A stretch of 64,000 nt of DNA from Sphingomonadales bacterium (lineage in GTDB: Bacteria; Pseudomonadota; Alphaproteobacteria; Sphingomonadales; Sphingomonadaceae). The stretch is from assembly GCA_025362295.1 (NCBI GenBank), contig JANYGX010000002.1, positions 62,001 through 126,000 on the forward strand, given 5' to 3'. How positions within the stretch are numbered: the first letter of the stretch is position 1; each line of letters begins with the position of its first letter. Shown here piece after piece: positions 8,541 through 17,124 of the stretch. Both the position numbers and the translations under genes were made by a program. The notes beneath the pieces are model-generated. The model saw nothing but the letters and a program-made list of their open reading frames with translations. It had not been told where the DNA came from and did no database searches.

Positions 8541-9242
8541 ATGAGTTTGCCACGCATACTATTGATCGAAGACGATCCCGTTGGCGCGGGAATTGTCACC
8601 CGTGTCCTTGCAGCTCAGAATTTTGATGTGCGTTGGTGCGCTGATGGTGCCCAGGGGTTAACGGAAGCGGGCATTAGCGCGTTTGATCTGATCGTTCTTG
8701 ACCGGATGCTTCCTAGTCTTGACGGACTTACACTTATGGCGCGGCTGCGCGCCGCTGGTGTTGCTACGCCTATTTTGATGTTGTCAGCTCTCTCACGCAG
8801 TGAAAATCGCGTCGATGGCCTCGAAGGTGGTGCTGATGATTATCTTGGCAAGCCATTTGATGACAATGAATTAATTGCTCGTGTGCGTGCTTTGCTGCGT
8901 CGCGCAACCAATAAAGTGCACTCTGCTGTTTTGCTCTATGCAGATATAGAAATGCATGTGAAATCGCGTACGGTTCATCGTGCTGGTAAGCATTTACCTT
9001 TGAGCCCGAAAGAGTTTGAAATTCTCAAGCTGCTGATGGAGCATGCTGGAGAAACTGTGACGCGCACTATGCTTCTGGAAAAAATTTGGCACCTTAATTT
9101 TGACCCACAAACAAATGTGATTGATGTAAATTTAAGTCGTTTAAGGATTCGGCTTGAAGAAGGATTTAATCACTCAATTCTGGAAACTGTACGTGGTGCT
9201 GGTTTTCGTTTGATGAGCCGAAATCATTCAGACAAATCATGA
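8541..9242 (+). CDS. OmpR/PhoB-family response regulator
   Basis: This is a 233-residue regulator. The N-terminal receiver domain has the acidic pair in LLIEDDP, the phospho-acceptor Asp54 (LIVLDRMLPS) and the conserved lysine in LGKPFDD. The C-terminal winged-helix DNA-binding domain shows LSPKEFEILKLLMEHAGETV and ends RGAGFRLM. I chose the ATG at 8541 because the protein then begins MSLPRILLIEDD, as in the family; an upstream ATG at 8487 would add 18 unrelated residues. It overlaps the kinase gene by ATGA, so the two are translated together. It is the likely regulator of the exported-protein genes downstream. Confidence 0.95.
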   Translation: MSLPRILLIEDDPVGAGIVTRVLAAQNFDVRWCADGAQGLTEAGISAFDLIVLDRMLPSLDGLTLMARLRAAGVATPILMLSALSRSENRVDGLEGGADDYLGKPFDDNELIARVRALLRRATNKVHSAVLLYADIEMHVKSRTVHRAGKHLPLSPKEFEILKLLMEHAGETVTRTMLLEKIWHLNFDPQTNVIDVNLSRLRIRLEEGFNHSILETVRGAGFRLMSRNHSDKS

Positions 9243-10591
9243 TGCCAAAACGCCATAAACGCTCTTTGGCCTTTATCGTTGCACGCCAAGTTGCATTGGC
9301 AACAACTTTGGTATGTGCTGTTGTTTTTAGTATGATTTATTTTATTTTGGCGCAACAAAGTTTGCAATCATTGCAGGAGACAATAGACACAGACCTTGCA
9401 GGACTTATCGATATCTATGCATCGAAAGGGCCAGACGGTCTTGCATATGCAATTCAAGGCCGACTTGACATGGCATCAACACAGAATGAAAGCCCACTCT
9501 ATCTATTGCTCAATTCCGAAGGGCACAAACGGGTTGGCAATATCCCGCTATGGCCCATGCTCGACGCAGCACACTCAGAAACTGGTAAAATTACTGATAA
9601 AAGTTATGGGCGTGCCACGCTGCTTCGTGGTGGCTATCGTTTATTTGTTGGCAGATATGCGATTATGCGCGACGCAACGTTGCGTAAAATGCGCTATATA
9701 TTTCTTCTGGCATTTATATTGATGGCTTTTGCCGCTTACGTCATCGGCTTATTATCAGCCAAGCGGCTTCATCTGCGTATGCTTAAAATTAACAGTGTCT
9801 TTAGTGAGTTGGGTGAATCTACATTGCAACACAGATCTTTGCCACCTGGAGAGGGTGACGAAATTGATGACTTATCTGACAATGTTGCCATTACTCTCAA
9901 TCGTGTCGCACGGTTATTGACAGCGCAAAGGGAAGTGAGTGATCATCTGGCTCACGAAACTAGAACGCCACTGGTTGGTCTGGAGCAAAGTTTAATGCAA
10001 GCGCTTGAACGCAGCACAGATCATCAAGTGATTCACAATTTGGAAAAAGGCAAACACCAGGTTCAGGACATTCTGCGATTGATGGATGCTTTGCTTGATA
10101 TAGCCTCCGCTGAAGCACAACATGGCGATCTTCGATCACTTAAAGATATCAATATAAGTTTGATCGCCAGAAGTATAGTTGAACTTTATGCGGCCAGTGC
10201 AGAAGAAGCTGAATTGCTACTCAGTCATGATATTGACGATGATGTTTTTATGCGTGCTGACCCAATGCAAATTTCACGTATGATTGTTAATTTGTTTGAT
10301 AACGCTTTCAAGCATTCGGAAGAGGGAAAGCAGCTGCATTTTAGTTTGAAGCGCGGACCTATTATAATCATTCAAGATGACGGCAGGGGTATAATAGATA
10401 GCGAAAAATCAAATATTTTTAATCGTTATGTTAGGCTGGCAGATAATGCTACCAAAGGCCATGGGCTTGGCTTAGCCTTGGTGCGAGCCATTGCCGAACG
10501 GCACGGCTTATATGTTCGAGTTGAAGATACATTTCCTGATCGCGCACAAAAAGGGGCACGGTTTATAATTACGGTGAGGCCCAAAGTATGA
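9239..10591 (+). CDS. Two-component sensor histidine kinase
   Basis: This 450-residue kinase has two membrane helices (about 10-38 and 153-172) that enclose a periplasmic sensor loop of about 115 residues. A HAMP-like linker follows. The H-box HLAHETRTPL has His239 as acceptor. The HATPase domain has an N-box NLFDNAFKHSEEGK, a G1 block DDGRGII and a G2 block GHGLGLALVRA. The layout is that of classic EnvZ/QseC-like kinases. The H-box deviates from SHELRTP (AHETRTP), as in several alphaproteobacterial kinases. The start overlaps the response regulator by ATGA, and its own end overlaps the next gene in the same way. Confidence 0.95.
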   Translation: MMPKRHKRSLAFIVARQVALATTLVCAVVFSMIYFILAQQSLQSLQETIDTDLAGLIDIYASKGPDGLAYAIQGRLDMASTQNESPLYLLLNSEGHKRVGNIPLWPMLDAAHSETGKITDKSYGRATLLRGGYRLFVGRYAIMRDATLRKMRYIFLLAFILMAFAAYVIGLLSAKRLHLRMLKINSVFSELGESTLQHRSLPPGEGDEIDDLSDNVAITLNRVARLLTAQREVSDHLAHETRTPLVGLEQSLMQALERSTDHQVIHNLEKGKHQVQDILRLMDALLDIASAEAQHGDLRSLKDINISLIARSIVELYAASAEEAELLLSHDIDDDVFMRADPMQISRMIVNLFDNAFKHSEEGKQLHFSLKRGPIIIIQDDGRGIIDSEKSNIFNRYVRLADNATKGHGLGLALVRAIAERHGLYVRVEDTFPDRAQKGARFIITVRPKV

Positions 10592-11154
10592 CCAGATGGA
10601 TTTTATGGTGTATAGCACTTTTTTGCTTTATAATCGCGATGCCTGCATCAAGTGCAGAGAATAGAAATATGGCGGTGATTGATATTTTGCGCCTCGGTAG
10701 CAAAGCGGACGCTGAAAATAACGTTCATGCCCTAATGCGTGCTGCTTTGGCGCTTAACCGCGCTGGTGCCCACCCTGCAGAAGGCGACACAGATATTTCT
10801 GAAATATGGATTGCAAAGGCTAAATCTCTGAGCGAAAAAATGCCTTTAATATATCAGTATCGAGGGCGCACTCTCGGCCCGGCTTACCGGCGCGGTATTA
10901 TTGCAGCACATGGAAAATTTACTACCCAGCAAAGTGTTAATGCGGGCCAAAGCGCTACGGTGAACGTGGTGGCATTAAAAGGTGCGACACTTGGTTTAGA
11001 TGTCACTGACGATGATCATCAACAAGTTTGCCATCTCACGCACACTGTACGGGAACGCGACTGTCACTGGATGCCAACATATACAGGCATAAGCACATTT
11101 ATTCTCACCAATTATAGTGATTTTCAAGATTCTTATTTTATAGTTATAAATTAA
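10588..11154 (+). CDS. Exported protein of unknown function, coupled to the two-component system
   Basis: I do not recognise this 188-residue protein. It has a signal peptide (WILWCIALFCFIIAMPASSA, cleavage after SSA) and a mature domain of about 165 residues. The first half is helical. The second half is beta-rich (QQSVNAGQSATVNVVALKGA, then TLGLDVTDDDHQQVCHL) with two cysteines, in QVCHL and RDCHW, that could form a disulfide. The C-terminal region resembles small periplasmic beta-sandwich proteins, but no family is certain. It overlaps the kinase by 4 nt, so it belongs to the same translational unit. A periplasmic accessory that binds the signal or modulates the kinase is a reasonable inference. 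Confidence 0.75.
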   Translation: MTRWILWCIALFCFIIAMPASSAENRNMAVIDILRLGSKADAENNVHALMRAALALNRAGAHPAEGDTDISEIWIAKAKSLSEKMPLIYQYRGRTLGPAYRRGIIAAHGKFTTQQSVNAGQSATVNVVALKGATLGLDVTDDDHQQVCHLTHTVRERDCHWMPTYTGISTFILTNYSDFQDSYFIVIN

Positions 11155-11299
11155 AATAACTGTTTGTTTAAATCTTAATCATATTTCATCTTTATGACAG
11201 TGTTTGTAATGAGCCATTGACGGCAAGAATTGTTATACCCTTTTTTAATAGTCGGCATGATTGGAAACAACATGTACGATGATAAAAGGGAATATATTA

Positions 11300-12619
11300 A
11301 TGATACCATCGTACAGGTCAGTTTTATTGACCACAGTCATGACATGCCTCGGCTGTTCCTTTGCTCATGCCACGACTGACGCGCTGATTAATGATGCCAT
11401 TGCCCTTGATCGTGCTGGTAAAGCAGATGCCGCTTACGCAATGCTCAATGAGCATTTATCTGAACGAGCAAACGACCCTGATTTCAACTATGCGTTGGGT
11501 TTGGTAGCGCTGGATTCCAATCATGTGGCGAATGCGATACTGGCGTTTCAGCGTGTGCTGGCTGAGAAGCCAGACAATGCGGAAGCACGCGCTGAAATTG
11601 CCCGCGCCTATGCACAGTCCGGTGATATCGATACAGCGCGCGCTCAGTTTGATACGGTGTTGCAGGACCCATCGTTGCCAGATCCGGTGCGGCAGCGATT
11701 CACACAGATGGTGCAGGACTATTCAAAGCAAATTAAAGGGACGGGTTCTGATGTTACTGGTTATATCGAAGCTGCTACTGGCTATGATAATAATATCAAT
11801 ACGGCGACGTCTCTTACAAGTGTAACACTTCCCATATTTGCCGTATTTGGTCCGGCTTCACTTAGTGGTAACGCGCGTTCTATTCATGATGGTTTTACTG
11901 ATCTGCAAGGCGGTGTATCTGCCGTCAAGGGCATTGCCAGGCAGGATAGAATTTTTGGCAGTGCACTTGGCAGCTACCGAGTAAATTTTTCGAACGCAGA
12001 CTTCAATCAAGGCAGTGTTACTGGCACCGGTGGATATTCTCATAGCCTGGCTAATCATGACTCAATTTCAATTTCTGGTCAGGTGCAGGAGTTTTTTCTT
12101 GGCCAAAAAAGTTATCGGCAAGCTTATGGTGCTATTGGACAATATACTCATGTATTGGAACGTGGTAGAGCGCTATCAGTATCAGCGCAATTCTTCAGGT
12201 TTAACTATGATAATCAGCCGCTGCAAGATGCCAACCGATATGCCGCTGCATTAAGCTACGCAGATCGATTTTTTGTTGTATCAACTACTGTTGGTCGAGA
12301 AAAAACACTTCAATCTGCAGGGGACGCACAATCGAATTATTTTGGCAACGCAAACATCAGCGCCGAGGTGCCGCTCTCTGCCAAGCTTGCGGCAGTGGGT
12401 GGTGCCAGCGTTGATGTTCGTCGCTATGAAGCCGCCGATGCAATATTTTTAAAAGAACGCAAAGATGAGCGGATTGATACCACTATTGGACTGAAGTTTC
12501 ATGTTGGTAAAAGTTTTAGCGTTCGACCAACGCTTACGTATACTCGCAACTTCAGCAATATCGCCGTCAACGACTATAGCCGCGTAACCGCCAGTATTGG
12601 CGTTCGACTTGAATTTTAA
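11300..12619 (+). CDS. Slam-like outer-membrane protein: TPR domain plus beta-barrel
   Basis: From the ATG at 11300 (GGGAA ribosome site) the protein is 439 residues with a signal peptide ending CSFAHA. Residues about 25-150 are TPR-like helices (ANAILAFQRVLAEKPDNAEA, then RAEIARAYAQSGDIDTARAQ). The rest, about 290 residues, is rich in alternating aromatic strands and ends in NDYSRVTASIGVRLEF. A terminal Phe is the usual outer-membrane barrel signal. A periplasmic TPR domain followed by a C-terminal barrel of this size is the architecture of Slam (surface lipoprotein assembly modulator, DUF560). It lies 14 bp before the FecR/TbpB-like gene and is probably its outer-membrane partner. Slam function itself is inference. 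Confidence 0.75.
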   Translation: MIPSYRSVLLTTVMTCLGCSFAHATTDALINDAIALDRAGKADAAYAMLNEHLSERANDPDFNYALGLVALDSNHVANAILAFQRVLAEKPDNAEARAEIARAYAQSGDIDTARAQFDTVLQDPSLPDPVRQRFTQMVQDYSKQIKGTGSDVTGYIEAATGYDNNINTATSLTSVTLPIFAVFGPASLSGNARSIHDGFTDLQGGVSAVKGIARQDRIFGSALGSYRVNFSNADFNQGSVTGTGGYSHSLANHDSISISGQVQEFFLGQKSYRQAYGAIGQYTHVLERGRALSVSAQFFRFNYDNQPLQDANRYAAALSYADRFFVVSTTVGREKTLQSAGDAQSNYFGNANISAEVPLSAKLAAVGGASVDVRRYEAADAIFLKERKDERIDTTIGLKFHVGKSFSVRPTLTYTRNFSNIAVNDYSRVTASIGVRLEF

Positions 12620-12633
12620 TTGGGAGCACGTCC

Positions 12634-15600
12634 ATGAAAAGAACTCAATCATTTGTTCGCATTGCTACGGTATCATTATTGAGCAGCGCTTCGCTATTTG
12701 GCCTCAGCGTTACAGCGGAGGCAGCGCGCGTTCTGTTTTCAACTGAAAACGAGCTTAATGGAAAATCTCTTACTGCAGAACAATCGATCATAGTCAAAGG
12801 TGGCACCACGCAAGTGATGTTTGACAACGGTGCAATTGCCGCATTTGTCAATGCCGCTCAATTTGTTTTACACAGTAACGGATCGTTTGATTTAAAGTCT
12901 GGCACCGTTACTGTTGTGACGCCAGATGGCGCAGCCACGGCAGTAAACCTGCCTGCCAATATCAGTGGCTCAGTGAGCGGGCCAAATGCATCGGCAAGTT
13001 TCACAGCTGATGAGAAAGGCACACGCGGGAATGTGATCAGCGGCAGTGTTAGCATCCATGCTAATGGTGTATCAAGAAGCTTTTCTGTTGGTAATTTCTG
13101 GTCAGCTTTGTCTGGACACAGTGTTGAACAAGTAGCGGCAAATGCTGCCGCCGCTGTTCCAGCTCAATCACAAGTTCGTTCTGTGCGTGATGGCGGTATT
13201 GCAGCGGCAGCACAAAACGGTGTGCCGGTGGCGCTTGGTGAAGCTTTGGCAGCTGTTGGTGTCAGCGGGGATATTCTGAATGCGGCCCACCACATCGATG
13301 CTTACGACCGCAACCCCACCCTGGCCACCTTTCCGACCGGCGACTACGCAGCGTTAACGGCTTATGCCGCACAAGCTGCAAAGCCGTTTGGCGGGGTGGC
13401 TTTTTCTGGAGCCAGTGCCGACATTATCAAAACCTATTTGCAGTATCTTTCAACCGGCGGTGTGGCAGCACAGTTTCAGGCAAGCTATGCCAATATTCTG
13501 GTATCGTACCTCAACCTGTTGCGCAGCGGCGGCGTGCCATCCGGCTTTACAGGCGCGACACAAGCGCAACTTGCAGCGTATCTCGATTATATCAAAAACA
13601 CAGTTGGTTTTGGCACGCTGTCAGCGGCCAATAACGATTTGCTGAAAGCCTATCTCGCGTTTCTGTCCACCGGTGGCACAGCCAACCAGTTTGGCGCTGC
13701 ACAGCTGGCCGCCTATCAAGGCAATGCTACGGCACTTTTGGCCTATTACAGCTATTTGGTGTCGGGCGGTTTGCCATCGGCCTATGCTGGCCTCACGCAG
13801 GCACAAATTCAGGCTTATCTGCAAGTGCTGGCATCATCAGGGCAACTGGCGGCGCTACTTGGTACCAATGCAAACTTCTTTACCGACTACTTCAGTTATC
13901 TTGCTGGTGGCGGTGTGCCAGATCAATATGGATCATTGCCAGTGCCGACGCCTGCGCCAGCCCCAACGCCGACACCGAGCCCATCACCAACAGGTTCAGG
14001 GGCTGGCGCTCTGTTGACCGCAAATGGCGTTATTCTGGTTCACAGTCATACAGGCGTTGTCAACAATGCGCCGTATGTGATCGATTTTGGTCCGGAAACA
14101 ACGGATAGTATCGTGTTGAATCCCGGTGGTCAGCTCGACTCGTTCACCATCAGGGGTCAGTCTGTAAAGATCGGCACAGCAACGAACACCGATGTGTTTG
14201 CCAATGGCACGGTCGGCCTTAGCCGCTGGGCAAATGGCACCACAAGCGACGGTGTGATACTCAACGCAAACCAGGGTTATATCAACTCAATTGCGCTGGC
14301 ACCCGGTGCGCTTCCCGCCAGTGGCACGGCAACATATAATTTGCTGGCCGCCACATCACCCGTGTTTGCCAGCGGCCTTACCAGCCCGGGTAAAGTAACA
14401 TCAGCAACACTTGCTGTTCAATTCGGTGCCGCGTCACACATTGGTTTTGAAGCCGCCATTACCATGCCGGAGGCTGGTGGTGCTGTAAATTATGCCCTGT
14501 CGAGCTTTGGCGGCATTGCCAATCCGGCGGCCAGCGATATGTTTTTCTTCCCAGCCCAGGCTACCAACCCGTCAGGATCATTTGAAGGCTCGATCAACGT
14601 TACAGCAAGCTCGGCAACCAATGTCGCCTGCGCCAACGCGATAACATGCGGTGGTGCAGCCAACGGCACTTTGGCAGGCACAGATTTATCCGGCGCTGTT
14701 GTTAATTATGTCGCCGGTGCAACGTCTGCAACACGCTTTATTGGCGGCATTGCCCTGGGCAAGGGCGGCACACCTGTACCACCACCGCCCCCACCACCGC
14801 CGCCGCCTCCACCGCCACCATCAACAACATTGTTTCCGGGTACGTCATCTTATGTTGAAGTGAGTGCCGGGAATAGTGTGTCCACAGTGGCAGATACGAA
14901 AAACACTGTTGAGCTCAGCGGCTCAGTTGCCAGCCTAACCAGTTACAGTGGTGTTGTTTCACGCAACACAGCAACAGATGCCAATGCCGGTTTCGCCAAA
15001 TCTGCAGGTGGTGATGTCGTTGCATGGACCCGGTGGACGAATGGCACAGTCATCGAACCGTTTGGCCCGAACGAGGTGCTTTCCGCAAAACAAGGTGATT
15101 ATATCATTGTCGGTAAATCGACAATCATTCAACCAACCAGCGGCATTGTCCACTATTCGCTTTTAGGAGCCACTGCCCCAACATTTAAGGATGGCTCGGC
15201 AGACCCGGGTACATTCAGTGGCAATATGACTATTAACTTTGCAACAAACCGGTTGGGGCTAGATTTTCTAATCGGATTGGACGGGCAGATTTATTCTCTG
15301 CGCACACCGGGTGATCCGCAAAACCCCTTGGACTTAAACTCTGGTGCCAGCATTGCCGGTATAAATGCACAACTGGCAGTGACGGGTGGCCTTTGTGCAC
15401 CAGCGTGTAGCGGTGCAGTTTATGGCCTGCTGTTTGGCACCGGTGCCACTCAGGCTGGCGTCAACTATAACATCGGCACCGGCGCTAAAACGATCATTGG
15501 CTCAGCTGTTTTTGGATCAGGCACGCAAACAGTCACCCAAGCCAATCCGGTGGCTGCACCGCCGCCGCTGCCAGCGCCGCCTACAACTGGAGCACCGACA

Positions 15601-16254
15601 GGTAGCCGATTGCTTACTGTCAACACGAGTAGCGGCAGTATTGGTCTAGCCGCAAATCGAACATTAACGGCACAACCGGATGGCCGACTGGATGTTGATC
15701 CATTTGGCAGATCACGCGGCACGGCTGTTGACAAGGAATTCAGTGGTCTTGCGGGACTCATTGGTTGGTCACGCTGGTCGGGTGGTGCAATAGTTTACAA
15801 CACAGGTCAATCCTACCCAACACCAGCTGGCGGCATTCATAACATATGGGGCTCATCGGTTGTTTCAATTCCATTGTCGGGCACAGCGACTTACGATCTG
15901 GCCGGATCAACGGCACCAACGGACAGTCGCGATCTGGTCGCCCCTGGCACAGTGGTTGATGCCAAACTTGCTGTTGCATTTTCCACCATGAAAGTCGGGT
16001 TTGAAACCAATATTGCCATTGGCGGCCAAACCTTTGCCTTGTCCACAGCCGGCGGTGTGGCCGCGCCGTCGCAGACTTTGGGGACCGACGCAACCTTTAA
16101 TGGCCAGACAAATCTGTCAGGTAGTTTCTACGGTTTTATTACCGGAACGGGTGCCAGCCATGCAGGCCTTGGCTACACATTCAGCCCAGCGTCAGGTGTG
16201 TTTCTCGATCCAAACATTCATATCAGCGGCGTGATCGCTTTCACCAAACATTAA
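12634..16254 (+). CDS. Giant exported FecR-domain protein with three TbpB-like beta modules
   Basis: This is a 1206-residue protein with a signal peptide ending near AEAA. Residues about 30-150 form a FecR-like domain (SIIVKGGTTQVMFDNGAIAA). Residues about 235-435 hold eight diverged copies of a helical motif, roughly YL.YL.SGG.P..F (e.g. TYLQYLSTGGVAAQF, DYFSYLAGGGVPDQY). Three beta-rich modules follow (about 455-710, 732-970, 991-1206), separated by proline linkers at about 436-455, 713-731 (14 prolines in a row) and 970-991. Each module has an RWxxG motif, a GxAxYxLxGATAP-like strand and a closing FYG..TG.GA..AG..Y strand, much like the beta-barrels of transferrin-binding protein B. There is no lipobox at the N-terminus. 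It follows the Slam-like gene at 14 bp with a GGGAG site and is the likely cargo. Confidence 0.8.
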   Translation: MKRTQSFVRIATVSLLSSASLFGLSVTAEAARVLFSTENELNGKSLTAEQSIIVKGGTTQVMFDNGAIAAFVNAAQFVLHSNGSFDLKSGTVTVVTPDGAATAVNLPANISGSVSGPNASASFTADEKGTRGNVISGSVSIHANGVSRSFSVGNFWSALSGHSVEQVAANAAAAVPAQSQVRSVRDGGIAAAAQNGVPVALGEALAAVGVSGDILNAAHHIDAYDRNPTLATFPTGDYAALTAYAAQAAKPFGGVAFSGASADIIKTYLQYLSTGGVAAQFQASYANILVSYLNLLRSGGVPSGFTGATQAQLAAYLDYIKNTVGFGTLSAANNDLLKAYLAFLSTGGTANQFGAAQLAAYQGNATALLAYYSYLVSGGLPSAYAGLTQAQIQAYLQVLASSGQLAALLGTNANFFTDYFSYLAGGGVPDQYGSLPVPTPAPAPTPTPSPSPTGSGAGALLTANGVILVHSHTGVVNNAPYVIDFGPETTDSIVLNPGGQLDSFTIRGQSVKIGTATNTDVFANGTVGLSRWANGTTSDGVILNANQGYINSIALAPGALPASGTATYNLLAATSPVFASGLTSPGKVTSATLAVQFGAASHIGFEAAITMPEAGGAVNYALSSFGGIANPAASDMFFFPAQATNPSGSFEGSINVTASSATNVACANAITCGGAANGTLAGTDLSGAVVNYVAGATSATRFIGGIALGKGGTPVPPPPPPPPPPPPPPSTTLFPGTSSYVEVSAGNSVSTVADTKNTVELSGSVASLTSYSGVVSRNTATDANAGFAKSAGGDVVAWTRWTNGTVIEPFGPNEVLSAKQGDYIIVGKSTIIQPTSGIVHYSLLGATAPTFKDGSADPGTFSGNMTINFATNRLGLDFLIGLDGQIYSLRTPGDPQNPLDLNSGASIAGINAQLAVTGGLCAPACSGAVYGLLFGTGATQAGVNYNIGTGAKTIIGSAVFGSGTQTVTQANPVAAPPPLPAPPTTGAPTGSRLLTVNTSSGSIGLAANRTLTAQPDGRLDVDPFGRSRGTAVDKEFSGLAGLIGWSRWSGGAIVYNTGQSYPTPAGGIHNIWGSSVVSIPLSGTATYDLAGSTAPTDSRDLVAPGTVVDAKLAVAFSTMKVGFETNIAIGGQTFALSTAGGVAAPSQTLGTDATFNGQTNLSGSFYGFITGTGASHAGLGYTFSPASGVFLDPNIHISGVIAFTKH

Positions 16255-16327
16255 TCTCACGTGCTGTGCGCCAGCGATACCGCATAGCCTCATGCTTTTC
16301 ATATCGCACTTACAGGAGTATGATATC

Positions 16328-16957
16328 ATGTTACGATCTTTTACGGCACTAACATGCCTCGTCTCGCTTGCCGGATCAAGTCTGGTGCCGATGGCAGCTT
16401 ACGCAGATGCGTTACCTTTTTCTGTTGCGCAAGCATCCGACACCAGCCTTACATGTAGCCAGTTGGCTATGGAAACCGTCAAGGTTGCCAACATGATGGC
16501 GACAGCGGCAACGCAGTCGCAAATGCCACAAGCAGCGGCCTATGCCAACAATGCCAATACGCGTGTGAATGTCATAGACGCTGCTGTACGGCAGGCGCAA
16601 TTAAATGGCCAACTGGCCAATATACAGGCCCAAGCCGCGCAGGCTGGCATGAGCGCAGGCACCACCAATGCCGCCATGGGCCTAGTAACCATGGCATCAG
16701 CGCTTAAATCCGGCGAAGGCGGCAAAGATGCCGCTATGCAGACCGCCGCCGATTTTGCCACTTCGCAGCTTGCGGCCCGCATCCCGGGTGGTGCGTTGGT
16801 TGGCGGGCTGGTCTCTGGCCTGTTTGCACACAAAAAGAAAGTTCAACCTGTAGCGGACCAATCAACAGCAACGCAGCCAAACATTCAGTTGATGCAGCTC
16901 GGCCAACAGCGCATGGCCTTTCTGCAATCGCTGTCGAGTGGTAGGAATTGCCATTGA
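16328..16957 (+). CDS. Small exported protein of unknown function, Ala-rich
   Basis: I do not recognise this protein. From the ATG at 16328 (CAGGAG 8-13 nt upstream) it is 209 residues; an in-frame start at 16292 would put the ribosome site inside the gene. It has a signal peptide (FTALTCLVSLAGSSLVPMAA), then an alanine-, glutamine- and methionine-rich helical region (about residues 40-130). A glycine-rich hydrophobic hairpin follows (IPGGALVGGLVSGLFAH), then a short charged tail ending in Cys-His. The glycine-rich segment could insert into or cross a membrane. It is the third gene of the Slam-like/FecR/CHAT group, all on the same strand. Confidence 0.7.
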   Translation: MLRSFTALTCLVSLAGSSLVPMAAYADALPFSVAQASDTSLTCSQLAMETVKVANMMATAATQSQMPQAAAYANNANTRVNVIDAAVRQAQLNGQLANIQAQAAQAGMSAGTTNAAMGLVTMASALKSGEGGKDAAMQTAADFATSQLAARIPGGALVGGLVSGLFAHKKKVQPVADQSTATQPNIQLMQLGQQRMAFLQSLSSGRNCH

Positions 16958-17093
16958 TACACGCCTTTGTTGATGCACCTCATTCATCTTTCTTTTGTGT
17001 TGTGTCAGAAAAGGAAAGAATTTTTGTGAACATAGAGAACTCATAAAATAGCGCTTGCGACAGTCGCTCATTAATTTTAAGCTCCATCCATAA

Positions 17094-17108
17094 CCGGATT
17101 TAGTCCGG
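17094..17108 (+). promoter_or_regulatory. Leader hairpin before the CHAT gene
   Basis: A small hairpin CCGGA-TTTAG-TCCGG ends four bases before the GGGGAG ribosome site (17112-17117) of the CHAT protein gene. Its placement could limit ribosome access. There is no T-run, so it is not an intrinsic terminator. Confidence 0.35.
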
Positions 17109-17124
17109 CATGGGGAGTAGAGTA

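Noticed and set aside
14770-14826. Proline-codon run as a DNA repeat element
   Set aside because: It is a coding linker in frame with the giant protein and not a separate repeat.
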